A stretch of 18,825 nucleotides of DNA from Flavobacteriales bacterium (lineage in GTDB: Bacteria > Bacteroidota > Bacteroidia > Flavobacteriales > BACL11): positions 33,170 to 51,994 of the forward strand of contig PAKE01000015.1 in NCBI GenBank assembly GCA_002710495.1, read 5' to 3'. This document shows, in pieces, positions 7,786 to 16,285 of this stretch (within the stretch, counting starts at the first letter, position 1; every line of letters starts with the position of its first letter). The notes beneath the pieces are model-generated. The model worked only from the letters and a program-made list of their open reading frames with translations. It was not told the origin of the DNA and made no database searches. Both the position numbers and the translations under genes were made by a program.

Positions 7786-8774
7786 TAAACCTTTGATAAC
7801 TCTCCTTTCAAAAAATTAATTACATCAATTTCAATTGCATCAACATTATTCATTTCAGACAAATACCAACTTACCCAATCTCCTAAATTAATATGATACA
7901 GAGTGTTTTCTATTTGAGAGTCTCCTTTACTCCAAACTTCTGTAATATTATTCGTGAATTTCGAAATTACTTTTCTGTTTATGTCCATTCTGATTTGATT
8001 TCTATCAAAATCTGATTTATTGCGGAAATATACTACCGCTAAATCATCAACATTTGTTCTCCATCCTAATAATTCGTTATGATTCATTTCAGGAACAACA
8101 TGATGCCAACACAACATTTTACTGTTTTCATTTATTTGCTGACGAAAACGTACCGCTACTCCTTCAAATCCTTGAGCAACATAAATGACGGGGGTTTTTT
8201 GGTACATTTTTTTTGCTAATTTTATCGCTTTATTTTGAATATCTTCTTTTTCAGAATTTAGTAGTGAAATGGAATTTGTAAAATCTGATTTAAATGAATG
8301 GTCAATTATTCTGTAATGATTCAACACAAAAAAAAGTTCAGTAAAAGCGTATCCGAACATTGCTCTTGGTGGGTGTTCTGCAGGGATAATTATATGATTA
8401 TAACTATTTTCTTCTGCAATAGTTTTTAATTTCCCTCCGGAAGTAATTATACAAATTTCTGTATTTCTGTTTTGGCATTTTTCCAAAGCATATATAGTTT
8501 CCTCAGTATTTCCAGAATAAGATGAAGCGATTACTAAAGTGTTTTCATCAACAAAATTTGGAATACTATAATCTTTAGTTGCTAAAATTGGAATATTTGC
8601 TTTTGAAGAAATAATATCATTTATAATAGTTCCTCCAATTCCAGAACCTCCTAATCCGCAAATTAAAATATTATTAAATTTTTTATCTGATTTTTTTAAG
8701 TTTGACGCATCTCCAATTTCCATTGCTTCTGTTAAATGATTTGTAAAATCATTAATATAATCGTTCATTTTCAT
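7785..8774 (-). CDS. Bifunctional phosphoglucose/phosphomannose isomerase
   Basis: A 329-residue SIS-domain sugar isomerase of the PGI/PMI type first described in archaea, interconverting fructose-6-phosphate with glucose-6-phosphate and with mannose-6-phosphate. The phosphate-binding region is 'GLGGSGIGG' (40-48) and 'SSYSGNTEET' (84-93); 'PPRAMFGYAF' (135-144), E229 and 'NHNELLGW' (231-238) are typical of the family. The C-terminus 'GDWVSWYLSEMNNVDAIEID' is well conserved. Two starts are possible: the ATG used here, or an ATG two codons later (MNDYINDF). It is the first gene of the minus-strand run 8774-5220. Its upstream gap is shared with divergent lysS. No clean promoter box is visible for it; two TAnTTTG-like strings (one base short of consensus) occur on the minus strand near 8808-8820. 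Confidence 0.92.
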   Translation of the reverse strand: MKMNDYINDFTNHLTEAMEIGDASNLKKSDKKFNNILICGLGGSGIGGTIINDIISSKANIPILATKDYSIPNFVDENTLVIASSYSGNTEETIYALEKCQNRNTEICIITSGGKLKTIAEENSYNHIIIPAEHPPRAMFGYAFTELFFVLNHYRIIDHSFKSDFTNSISLLNSEKEDIQNKAIKLAKKMYQKTPVIYVAQGFEGVAVRFRQQINENSKMLCWHHVVPEMNHNELLGWRTNVDDLAVVYFRNKSDFDRNQIRMDINRKVISKFTNNITEVWSKGDSQIENTLYHINLGDWVSWYLSEMNNVDAIEIDVINFLKGELSKV

Positions 8775-8829
8775 CTTTTCCGGTTTTATTTTAATTTAAG
8801 GAAGCACAAATTACAAAATATTAGGATAA

Positions 8830-8839
8830 AAGAATTCTT
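8830..8839. repeat. 10-base perfect palindrome in the pgi/lysS divergent region
   Basis: AAGAATTCTT reads the same on both strands and touches the first base of the lysS -7 box. Its position would suit an operator for a dimeric repressor, but palindromes of A and T are common here and nothing else supports a regulator. It is recorded mainly as part of the description of this 86-base gap. Confidence 0.3.
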
Positions 8840-8846
8840 ATCTTTG
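8839..8846 (+). promoter_or_regulatory. Promoter -7 box of lysS
   Basis: TATCTTTG matches the Bacteroidota sigma-A -7 consensus TAnnTTTG exactly and is followed by C, as is common. The start codon lies 14 bases after the box, so the predicted leader is only about 8 to 10 bases. No convincing -33 TTTG is seen at the expected distance. The box is followed by CAAA, giving TTTGCAAA, the same eight bases seen at the pgk promoter. Confidence 0.6.
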
Positions 8847-8860
8847 CAAAAAATTTACAA

Positions 8861-10375
8861 ATGGACAGAGAACTTTCCGAACAAGAAATAGTAAGAAGAG
8901 AAAGCTTACAAAAACTGATAGATCTAGGTATAAATCCATACCCTGCAGATACGTTTGATGTAAATAACACATCTAAAAATATAAAAAAGAGTTATGTTGA
9001 TGGTGATAAAACCGAAGTAATAATAGCTGGAAGATTGATGAGTAGAAGAGTTATGGGTAAGGCGTCTTTTGCTGAAATACAAGATAGTGATGGAAGAATT
9101 CAAATTTATGTAAATAGAGATGAAGTCTGTGAAGGAGAGGATAAGACTATGTATAATACTGTATTTAAAAAACTTTTGGATATTGGTGATATTATTGGAA
9201 TAAAAGGAACTGTTTTCACTACAAAAGTTGGTGAAATTTCAATAAAGGTTAAAAATCTAACCGTTCTTACAAAGACTTTAAGGCCACTACCTCTGCCAAA
9301 AACAGATGTAGATGGGTCGGTTCATGATGCGTTTACAGATCCTGAAAAAAGATATAGACAAAGATACGTAGATTTGGTGGTCAACCCTGATGTGAAAGAT
9401 GTGTTTATCAAGAGAACGCAACTTACAAATTCAATGAGATCTTTCTTAAATGAAAAAGGATATTTAGAAGTAGAAACTCCAATTTTACAACCTCTTTATG
9501 GTGGTGCTGCGGCAAGGCCATTTAAAACACATCATAATACTTTAGATATGGAATTGTATCTAAGAATTGCAAACGAACTATATTTAAAACGATTAGTTGT
9601 TGGTGGATTTGATGGGGTTTATGAGTTTTCTAAAGATTTTAGAAATGAAGGAATGAGTAGATTTCATAATCCTGAATTTACACAAATGGAGCTTTATGTT
9701 GCTTATAAAGATTATTCTTGGATGATGGATTTAGTAGAAGAAATGGTAGAGAAAATTGCTATGGATTTACATGGTACAACTGAAGTAAAAGTGGGTGAAA
9801 ATATCATCAATTTTCAAAGACCTTGGAAAAGATATACAATGTATGAAGCAATTGAGCATTTTACAGGTATTGATATCTCAGAAATGAGTGAAGAAATAAT
9901 GTCTGAAACCGCTAAGGAATTAGGAGTTAAGGTTGATAAAAGTATGGGTAGAGGAAAGTTAATTGATGAAATTTTTGGTGAAAAATGTGAAAGAGAATTA
10001 ATTCAACCAACATTTATAACTGATTACCCTGTGGAGATGTCTCCGTTAGCTAAAAAACACAGAAAACACGACGGTTTAGTGGAGCGTTTTGAAGCTATTT
10101 GCAATGGGAAAGAAATTTGCAATGCATTTTCTGAACTTAATGACCCAATCGACCAAAGAGCAAGATTTGAAGAGCAATTAGAACTTGGGAAAAGGGGGGA
10201 TGAAGAAGCGATGGTTCTTGATGAAGATTTCTTAAGAGCTGTTGAATATGGAATGCCTCCAACTGCTGGTTTGGGAATTGGAATTGATCGATTAAGTATG
10301 ATTATGACAAACTCTAACTCTATTCAGGATGTGCTTTTCTTCCCACAAATGAAATCTGAAAATAAAAATGATTAA
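8861..10375 (+). CDS. lysS: Lysyl-tRNA synthetase, class II
   Basis: A 504-residue class II lysyl-tRNA synthetase, which charges tRNA-Lys with lysine in the cytoplasm. The N-terminal OB-fold anticodon-binding domain covers about 53-135 ('[19 protein letters not shown]'). 'RYRQRYVDL' (164-172) marks the entry to the catalytic domain, motif 2 is 'FRNEG' (260-264) followed by '[11 protein letters not shown]' (269-279), and motif 3 is 'GLGIGIDRL' (470-478). '[13 protein letters not shown]' (417-429) is typical of bacterial LysS. Length is normal, and the start fits the promoter box 14 bases upstream. A 61-base gap separates it from the next plus-strand gene, with no clear terminator, so read-through is possible. 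Confidence 0.98.
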   Translation: MDRELSEQEIVRRESLQKLIDLGINPYPADTFDVNNTSKNIKKSYVDGDKTEVIIAGRLMSRRVMGKASFAEIQDSDGRIQIYVNRDEVCEGEDKTMYNTVFKKLLDIGDIIGIKGTVFTTKVGEISIKVKNLTVLTKTLRPLPLPKTDVDGSVHDAFTDPEKRYRQRYVDLVVNPDVKDVFIKRTQLTNSMRSFLNEKGYLEVETPILQPLYGGAAARPFKTHHNTLDMELYLRIANELYLKRLVVGGFDGVYEFSKDFRNEGMSRFHNPEFTQMELYVAYKDYSWMMDLVEEMVEKIAMDLHGTTEVKVGENIINFQRPWKRYTMYEAIEHFTGIDISEMSEEIMSETAKELGVKVDKSMGRGKLIDEIFGEKCERELIQPTFITDYPVEMSPLAKKHRKHDGLVERFEAICNGKEICNAFSELNDPIDQRARFEEQLELGKRGDEEAMVLDEDFLRAVEYGMPPTAGLGIGIDRLSMIMTNSNSIQDVLFFPQMKSENKND

Positions 10376-10436
10376 TCTTTAATAGTTTAGATAACTTGAA
10401 AATCTATTAGTACGATTTAATAAAAAAACCATCCAA

Positions 10437-11141
10437 ATGGACAATCAGTTTAAAAAAGAATTAGAAAAAACTAATAAATTTGTTAGTTTGGTTTACGATA
10501 AAATGAATTTATTTCCAAATCCTAATAAGGAAATTAATGATATTACTGCTCAAGGACTTACGTCTAATAAAGTAAAGCACGGATCAAGATATTGTCCATG
10601 TTTTGTTGTGATTGGAGAAACCAAGGAAGAGAAAAAAAAATTAAACGATAGAGTGTGTCCATGTAAACCCGCTTTAGAAAAAGAGATTCCAGAAGATGGT
10701 ATATGTCATTGTGGTATATTTTGCACTTCTAGTTATATAGATAATTATGTTAAAGCAGATCTCTCTATGGTTGAACATAAGTTAAATTTAAATTCTGAAA
10801 ATCTAAATCCTTTATTTAAAAAAGATGAAATAAATTCAGTAGAGTTAGTTGATTTGTTAGATGGTAGAAATAGTAGATTAATAAATTTTATTTTAATTGA
10901 TGTAAGGGAAATAATTGAAAATGATACTAAAATGATAATTGGAATGGATTATCTGATTCCTACATCTGATTTAGGTAATGGTTTAGATAGTATCTCTGAT
11001 AAAAAGGAGGAAAATATAGTGGTTCATTGTCATTCTGGATCTCGTTCTGCTAAGGTTCAGGAAATTATGAAAAGCATAGGGTTTAAAACAGTTGTAAATT
11101 TAAGTGGTGGAATCGTTTCCTATGGAGGTGAAACAAAATAA
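10437..11141 (+). CDS. Fusion of ferredoxin-thioredoxin reductase-like iron-sulfur domain and rhodanese
   Basis: A 234-residue two-domain protein. Residues about 10-105 carry the cysteine pattern of the ferredoxin-thioredoxin reductase catalytic chain: 'YCPCF' (C53, C55), 'CPCKPA' (C74, C76) and 'GICHCGIFC' (C90, C92). In the plant and cyanobacterial enzyme these six cysteines hold a [4Fe-4S] cluster and an adjacent redox disulfide; by analogy C53, C74, C76 and C90 are ligands and C55/C92 the disulfide. The gaps differ from the classic enzyme (here 18 and 13 residues, against 16 and 8 as I remember it), and there is an extra C96. Residues about 130-234 form a rhodanese domain with 'LIDVRE' (153-158) and active loop 'CHSGSRS' (198-204), C198 being the sulfur-carrying cysteine. 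There is no signal peptide, so it is cytoplasmic. No FTR variable chain, ferredoxin or thioredoxin gene is nearby. It lies between lysS and gpsA and overlaps gpsA. A sulfur-transfer or persulfide-reducing role is inference. Confidence 0.8.
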   Translation: MDNQFKKELEKTNKFVSLVYDKMNLFPNPNKEINDITAQGLTSNKVKHGSRYCPCFVVIGETKEEKKKLNDRVCPCKPALEKEIPEDGICHCGIFCTSSYIDNYVKADLSMVEHKLNLNSENLNPLFKKDEINSVELVDLLDGRNSRLINFILIDVREIIENDTKMIIGMDYLIPTSDLGNGLDSISDKKEENIVVHCHSGSRSAKVQEIMKSIGFKTVVNLSGGIVSYGGETK

Positions 11142-12126
11142 AAAAAATATAGGAGTCGTTGGTGGAGGTAGTTGGGCCACAGCTATTGTGAAAATGCTTT
11201 GCGAAAATGTTAACTCTATAAATTGGTGGATGAGAAATAAAGACTCTATCAGTCATATTGAAACTTACGGACACAACCCAGATTACATCTCAGATGCAGA
11301 ACTAAAAAAGGAAAAATTAAATATAAGTTGCGATATAAATAGTGTAATTGAAAATTCTGATTTAATTGTTCTTGCTGTTCCTTCTGCATTTCTAAAATCT
11401 ACTTTAAATAATTTAAATGTTTCTCTAAAAGAAAAAATTATTGTTTCTGCAATTAAAGGGATTGTTCCTGAAAACAATACTATTGTTGGAGAATTTATTC
11501 ATAATCAATATGAGGTTCCTTATAAAAATATTGGAGTGCTAACTGGTCCTTGTCATGCGGAAGAAGTTGCCCTAGAGAGGCTTTCTTATTTAACAGTTGC
11601 CTGTAGTGATATAGAAAAAGCAGAGTTTTTTGCAAATTCTATTTCGGGAAGATATATTAAAACTAATGTTTCAGATGATATTTATGGAACAGAGTATTCG
11701 TCTGTTCTGAAAAATGTAGTAGCTCTAGCTTCTGGAATCTGTCATGGTTTAGGTTATGGAGATAATTTTCAGGCAGTATTAATTTCTAATGCAATTAGAG
11801 AAATAAAACTCTTTGTTGATAGGGTTCATCCGATTAATAGAGATATAAAAGAATCTGCTTATTTGGGAGATTTATTAGTAACCGCTTATTCTCAATTTAG
11901 TAGAAATAGAACTTTTGGAGAAATGATTGGAAGGGGGTATAGTGTAAACTCTGCTCAACTACAATTAAAAATGATTGCAGAAGGATATTATGCAGTAAAA
12001 TGTATTTCGGAAATAAATGAAAAACTAAATGTAGAGATGCCAATTACTCAGGCGGTTTATAATATTTTATATAACAGAAAATCTGTCCGAAAAGAAATAG
12101 CTGATTTAACTGAAAAATTAAATTAA
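11122..12126 (+). CDS. gpsA: Glycerol-3-phosphate dehydrogenase [NAD(P)+]
   Basis: A 334-residue GpsA, which reduces dihydroxyacetone phosphate to sn-glycerol-3-phosphate for phospholipid synthesis. The Rossmann motif is 'GVVGGGSWATAI' (11-22), 'VLAVPSAFL' (83-91) and 'SAIKGI' (109-114) are typical, and 'GPCHAEEVA' (142-150) marks the substrate region. The catalytic lysine is K197 in 'EYSSVLKNVVALASG', and 'SRNRTFGEMIGRG' (260-272) is the expected C-domain block. The start chosen gives a normal short lead before the Rossmann motif and overlaps the upstream fusion gene by 20 bases; an ATG 18 bases earlier and a GTG 6 bases later are in frame. It converges with scoB, and the two stop codons overlap. 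Confidence 0.95.
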   Translation: MEVKQNKKNIGVVGGGSWATAIVKMLCENVNSINWWMRNKDSISHIETYGHNPDYISDAELKKEKLNISCDINSVIENSDLIVLAVPSAFLKSTLNNLNVSLKEKIIVSAIKGIVPENNTIVGEFIHNQYEVPYKNIGVLTGPCHAEEVALERLSYLTVACSDIEKAEFFANSISGRYIKTNVSDDIYGTEYSSVLKNVVALASGICHGLGYGDNFQAVLISNAIREIKLFVDRVHPINRDIKESAYLGDLLVTAYSQFSRNRTFGEMIGRGYSVNSAQLQLKMIAEGYYAVKCISEINEKLNVEMPITQAVYNILYNRKSVRKEIADLTEKLN

Positions 12127-12779
12127 AGTTTCATCTCTGGAATTTTTCCCTCAATAATTAAATCTGCTTCCGTTAAATTTTTTATTTCTTCAACAGAAAC
12201 TCCCGGAGCTCTTTCTAAAAGTTTAAATCCTTTATCTGTAACTTCCAAAACAGCAAGGTTTGTAACTACTTTTTTTACGCAATTAACCCCTGTAATTGGG
12301 AGGGTACAGGTTTTCAGAATCTTACTTTCTCCTTTTCGATTGGAGTGCATCATAGCTACAATAATGTTTTCTGCTGAAGCTACTAAATCCATAGCTCCTC
12401 CCATTCCTTTTACCATTTTCCCTGGTATTTTCCAATTAGCAATATCTCCATTTTCGGATACTTCCATAGCTCCCAAAACGGTAAGCTGGACATGTTTTCC
12501 TCTTATCATTGCAAAAGATGTAGAAGAATCAAATAAGGCCGCTCCTGGAAGTGTAGTGATAGTTTGCTTGCCTGCGTTAATCATATCTGGATCTTCCTCT
12601 CCTTCAAAAGGAAATGGACCCATTCCCAAAACTCCATTTTCAGATTGAAACTCAATATCAATTCCTGTTGGTATAAAATTCGCTACAAGTGTTGGTATTC
12701 CAATTCCTAAATTCACATACATATTGTGTTTTAATTCTTGGGAAATTCTCTGTGCTATTTGGTTTTTATCTAAAGCCAT
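12123..12779 (-). CDS. scoB: 3-oxoacid CoA-transferase, subunit B
   Basis: A 218-residue beta subunit of a two-chain CoA transferase (succinyl-CoA:3-ketoacid or acetate/acetoacetate type). 'FQSENGVLGMGPFP' (44-57) contains the family signature with the catalytic glutamate E47, which forms the thioester with CoA. 'NLGIGIPT' (23-30) and 'GGAMDLV' are also typical. Its start shares a base with the stop of subunit A (TAATG), as expected for subunits made in equal amounts. It is the last gene of the six-gene run beginning at holB. Which acid is used cannot be told from sequence alone. The stop overlaps that of convergent gpsA. Confidence 0.93.
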   Translation of the reverse strand: MALDKNQIAQRISQELKHNMYVNLGIGIPTLVANFIPTGIDIEFQSENGVLGMGPFPFEGEEDPDMINAGKQTITTLPGAALFDSSTSFAMIRGKHVQLTVLGAMEVSENGDIANWKIPGKMVKGMGGAMDLVASAENIIVAMMHSNRKGESKILKTCTLPITGVNCVKKVVTNLAVLEVTDKGFKLLERAPGVSVEEIKNLTEADLIIEGKIPEMKL

Positions 12780-13480
12780 TATTCTCTTTTTCTGAAGGTT
12801 CTTTGTTCAATTCTCTTCTCATAATTTTCTCCTTGTAATATTCTTTGTACAAAAATTCCTGGAGTATGTATTTGATTAGGGTCTAATTCTCCCACAGGAA
12901 CTAATTCCTCTACCTCAGCAACGGTAATTGTTCCTGCCATTGCCATTAGAGGATTAAAATTTCTAGCCGTTCCTTTAAAAATTAGATTTCCAGCATTGTC
13001 TCCCCTCCAGGCTTTTACAAAAGCAAAATCAGCTGTAAGTGCGGACTCTAAAATATGAGGTTTTCCATTATATTCTCTTATCTCTTTACCTTCAGCAACT
13101 TCAGTTCCGTATCCAGCTGGAGTAAAAAACGCTGGAATTCCAGCTCCTCCAGCTCTACACCTTTCTGCTAAACTACCTTGTGGAATTAGGTCTACTTTTA
13201 GTTCTCCACTTAGCATTTGTCTTTCAAACTCTTCGTTTTCCCCCACATAAGAAGATATCATTTTTTTTATTTGTTTTCTTTTAAGTAATAATCCTAACCC
13301 AAAATCATCAATCCCAGCATTGTTTGAAATACAGGTAAGTCCAAATAAATCTATTTTTGAAAGTCTTGAAATGACGTTTTCTGGAATTCCTGAAAGTCCA
13401 AATCCCCCAAACATAAAAGTCATGTTACTTTCTACTCCTTTTAACGCTTCATCAATATTGTTTACAACTTTATTTATCAT
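12779..13480 (-). CDS. scoA: 3-oxoacid CoA-transferase, subunit A
   Basis: The 233-residue alpha subunit partner of the following scoB. The CoA transferase signature '[15 protein letters not shown]' (19-33) is intact, and '[14 protein letters not shown]', '[25 protein letters not shown]' and '[22 protein letters not shown]' are conserved blocks of the alpha chain (the two longer ones broken here only by normal variation). Together the two chains move CoA between succinyl-CoA or an acyl-CoA and a 3-oxoacid such as acetoacetate, linking ketone or amino-acid breakdown to central metabolism. It begins 2 bases after the PBP1A stop codon, so it is almost certainly on that transcript, although no functional link to cell-wall synthesis is apparent. 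Confidence 0.93.
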   Translation of the reverse strand: MINKVVNNIDEALKGVESNMTFMFGGFGLSGIPENVISRLSKIDLFGLTCISNNAGIDDFGLGLLLKRKQIKKMISSYVGENEEFERQMLSGELKVDLIPQGSLAERCRAGGAGIPAFFTPAGYGTEVAEGKEIREYNGKPHILESALTADFAFVKAWRGDNAGNLIFKGTARNFNPLMAMAGTITVAEVEELVPVGELDPNQIHTPGIFVQRILQGENYEKRIEQRTFRKRE

Positions 13481-13482
13481 AA

Positions 13483-15816
13483 TTAAAAATCTTCATTTAT
13501 ATCTTCATCAAATATTATAGCTTCTATCTCATCGCAGTTCATCTTTTCTTCAATATAATTTTTTATATCAATATCATATTCAAATATATCTTGTTCTGTT
13601 ACATTAGTTATTGTTACGTCATCATAAATTTTCCTCATAAATTTTCCAAAAATTGGTAAAGCTGTATGAGACCCATAGCCTTTTTTGTTTGTGAAATGAG
13701 CTGCTCTGTCTTCGCATCCAACCCAAACTGCTGTTACTAAATTTGGAGTAATCCCTACAAACCAACCATCAGAATAATTTTGTGTAGTACCGGTTTTTCC
13801 TCCTATTTCTGCTTTTATTTTGTACGGATAATATTCACTTCTAAGTGACACCCCTGTTCCTCTTGTGCCTATTTTTTTTCCTTTTTTATCTCCTATTAAA
13901 TGTTGTTTTTCACTTCTTACTCCTTGAACCACTCCTTTTAGTAATTCAACCATTATTGCAGCTGTTTGGTCACTTAAAACTTTTTTTGTCTCTATGGTGA
14001 ACTCTTCTAAAACATTACCATCTTTATCTGTAATTTTTGTTATAAATAGTGGTTCTGTATAATTTCCATTATTTACAAAAGTAGAGTAGGCCGCTGTTAT
14101 TTCTTTTACCGACATATCAAATGTTCCTAAACAAATTGAAGGTGAAGCTTGTAAATTTGATGTAACTCCCATTTTTTGAGCTATATCAATAACTGCTTGA
14201 GGTCCATATTCATGCATTATTGAAGAGGTCATAATATTTAGAGAGTTTGCTAATCCAAATTTTAAAGACAGTTTTAATTCATCGAAATCATCTGAGGAGT
14301 TTTTAGGTATCCAGTCTTCTTGTAGGTTCCACTCGTCTTTATTAAAAATAACTGGAGAATTAAGGATCTTGTCACATGGTTCCATTCCTTCTTGAATAGC
14401 TAATGAATATAAAAACGGTTTGAAGGTTGATCCTACCTGTCTTTTACCTTGTAAAACATGATCGTACTGAAAATATTTGTGATTAATTCCTCCGACATAC
14501 GCTTTTACATGTCCTGTATTAGGGTCCATGCTCATCACCCCTGTATGTAAAAAGAATTTATTATAAATAACAGAATCTCTTGGAGATATCAAAGTATCTA
14601 TTTCTCCTTTCCAAGAAAAAAGATATGTATTTACTTTTGTATTAAAAATATTCTCTATTTCAGAATCTGATTTTCCTTGATTTTTTAATTTTCTATATCT
14701 TTCTGATCTTTTTACCGCTTGGTTTATTAATCCATCTATTTGTTGTTTGCTAAAATCTCTAGGATATGGGGTTTTACTGTTTTTATAAACTTTATTAAAT
14801 TCTCTTTGTAAGACCTTCAGGTGGTTTTTTACAGCTTGTTCCGCGTGTTTTTGTATTCTTAGATCAATAGTTGTATAAACTTTTAGTCCGTCAGTATAAA
14901 GATTATAATATTCTCCATTTGGTTTTTTGTGTGTTGAACACCATTTCTTTAACATTTCTCTAAGTTGTTCTCTGAAGTATGTGGATGACCCTTCGTTGTG
15001 TCCAGTTTTTTGAAAATCTAATCCTAATGGTAGTGCTTTTAGTGAGTCAAATTCTGTTCTTGATAACTTTTTATTCTTCATCATTTGAGATAAAACTACA
15101 TTTCTTCTGTTTTGAGTGCCTTCAGGGTTTCTTATTGGATTATATAATGATGGGTTTTTTAACATTCCAACCAGCATTGCGGATTGATTTGTTGTTATTT
15201 TTTCTACTTTAGTATTAAAGTAAATTTTTGATGCAGAAGAAATTCCTACCGCTTGATTTATCCAATCAAACCTATTAAGATACATTTCAATAATCTCGCT
15301 TTTGGAATATCTTTTTTCAAGTTCTATTGCAACTACCCATTCTTTTAATTTTTGTTTTATCCTCTCAAATCCAGAAGAAGGTTGTTTTGTAAATAACATT
15401 TTTGAAAGTTGTTGAGTAATTGTGCTTGCTCCTCCAGAACCTGTATTTCCTGATAACGCACCATAAGTAGCTCTAAACAAAGAACGAATGTCAATTCCTG
15501 AGTGTTGTCTAAATCTAATGTCCTCTGTAGAAATTAAAGCGTCAATCAAAACAGGAGAAATGTCTAAATAATGAACATTTGATCTGTTTTCTTCAAAATA
15601 TTCTCCTAGAATTACTCCGTCTGATGAATATACAATAGTAGATAGTTTGTTTGTGGGGTTTTCTAAATCCGAAAAATAGATCATCTCAGAATCTCTCTTG
15701 CCGTCTATTGGAAATTCCTTTATAGTATTAATTTTTACTAAATACATTAGGGTAATAAATGCAAAAAAAGGACTTAAGCAAATAATCCAAATTAATATAA
15801 TTTTTTTAATCCTCAT
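13483..15816 (-). CDS. Penicillin-binding protein 1A, bifunctional glycosyltransferase/transpeptidase
   Basis: A 777-residue class A penicillin-binding protein that polymerises and cross-links peptidoglycan in the periplasm. A membrane anchor lies at about 5-27. The GT51 domain has '[14 protein letters not shown]' (96-109; catalytic E98), '[12 protein letters not shown]' (128-139) and 'EMYLN' (177-181). The transpeptidase domain has 'STFK' (S463 nucleophile, K466), 'SLN' (525-527) and 'KTGTT' (674-678), all complete. A lysine-rich insert (about 333-415) separates the domains, and the tail after 735 is acidic. The start overlaps the end of gldH by 11 bases. The gene could be named mrcA or ponA; I leave the symbol open. 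The place directly after gldH in a gliding bacterium is notable, but the two products need not interact. Confidence 0.95.
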   Translation of the reverse strand: MRIKKIILIWIICLSPFFAFITLMYLVKINTIKEFPIDGKRDSEMIYFSDLENPTNKLSTIVYSSDGVILGEYFEENRSNVHYLDISPVLIDALISTEDIRFRQHSGIDIRSLFRATYGALSGNTGSGGASTITQQLSKMLFTKQPSSGFERIKQKLKEWVVAIELEKRYSKSEIIEMYLNRFDWINQAVGISSASKIYFNTKVEKITTNQSAMLVGMLKNPSLYNPIRNPEGTQNRRNVVLSQMMKNKKLSRTEFDSLKALPLGLDFQKTGHNEGSSTYFREQLREMLKKWCSTHKKPNGEYYNLYTDGLKVYTTIDLRIQKHAEQAVKNHLKVLQREFNKVYKNSKTPYPRDFSKQQIDGLINQAVKRSERYRKLKNQGKSDSEIENIFNTKVNTYLFSWKGEIDTLISPRDSVIYNKFFLHTGVMSMDPNTGHVKAYVGGINHKYFQYDHVLQGKRQVGSTFKPFLYSLAIQEGMEPCDKILNSPVIFNKDEWNLQEDWIPKNSSDDFDELKLSLKFGLANSLNIMTSSIMHEYGPQAVIDIAQKMGVTSNLQASPSICLGTFDMSVKEITAAYSTFVNNGNYTEPLFITKITDKDGNVLEEFTIETKKVLSDQTAAIMVELLKGVVQGVRSEKQHLIGDKKGKKIGTRGTGVSLRSEYYPYKIKAEIGGKTGTTQNYSDGWFVGITPNLVTAVWVGCEDRAAHFTNKKGYGSHTALPIFGKFMRKIYDDVTITNVTEQDIFEYDIDIKNYIEEKMNCDEIEAIIFDEDINEDF

Positions 15817-16285
15817 TTTCTGTTGTTAAATAAAATGAAATATCTGAAATGCCATCTAATTTTTCTAATTCTGTAGAGACGTTATCTCTCATGGCTAATT
15901 CTAAAGAAAAGGAGTGTAGTCCGTTTTGGTACGTTTTTGGTGATAATATTGTAGTTGAAAATTCTTTAATGTCGCTTTTACCCCTACCTATCCATTTACC
16001 ATTATCCTCTGCTAATAATAATTCAATTGTGTTGGTAGAAATAATGTTTTCTTTGTAAGAGTGATGTAGAAAAAATATAATGTTTTGATACTTATAAGAA
16101 GTATTGTGTCGGATTGAAATATTAGACATTCTAACTTGTGTAGAGTCTTTTGTCGTTATGTCAAATTTTATAATTTGTTGTGAGTTCCATTTAGAACCAA
16201 GGAAAGAATGGTGGTGTGTTTTTTCACCCTTACATGAAAAAAAAAAGATTAAAATAATTGGGTATATGAAAATGTTTTTTTTCAT
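15806..16285 (-). CDS. gldH: Gliding motility lipoprotein GldH
   Basis: A 159-residue lipoprotein. The signal peptide ends in 'FFFSC', so C18 is the lipidated cysteine. The mature part fits GldH as I remember it: 'NSQQIIKFDITTKDSTQ', 'ISIRHNTSYKYQNIIFF', 'DNGKWIGRGKSDIKE' and a C-terminal 'ISDISFYL'. GldH is one of the Gld lipoproteins needed for gliding in Flavobacterium johnsoniae, together with the type IX secretion and gliding machinery; its exact role is not settled. The start overlaps the ricT stop as ATGA. A run of ten T bases on the coding strand falls in the signal peptide. The match is by pattern only, since the protein is small and diverges quickly. Confidence 0.82.
   Translation of the reverse strand: MKKNIFIYPIILIFFFSCKGEKTHHHSFLGSKWNSQQIIKFDITTKDSTQVRMSNISIRHNTSYKYQNIIFFLHHSYKENIISTNTIELLLAEDNGKWIGRGKSDIKEFSTTILSPKTYQNGLHSFSLELAMRDNVSTELEKLDGISDISFYLTTENED

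Noticed and set aside
10388..10406. Possible hairpin terminator after lysS (TAGAT / ATCTA, loop of 9)
   Set aside because: The stem is only 5 AT-rich pairs and no T-run follows; too weak to call a terminator.
12340..12648. 102-codon open frame on the plus strand opposite scoB
   Set aside because: It lies wholly antisense to a clear CoA transferase subunit with all motifs intact, and its translation shows no recognisable domain.
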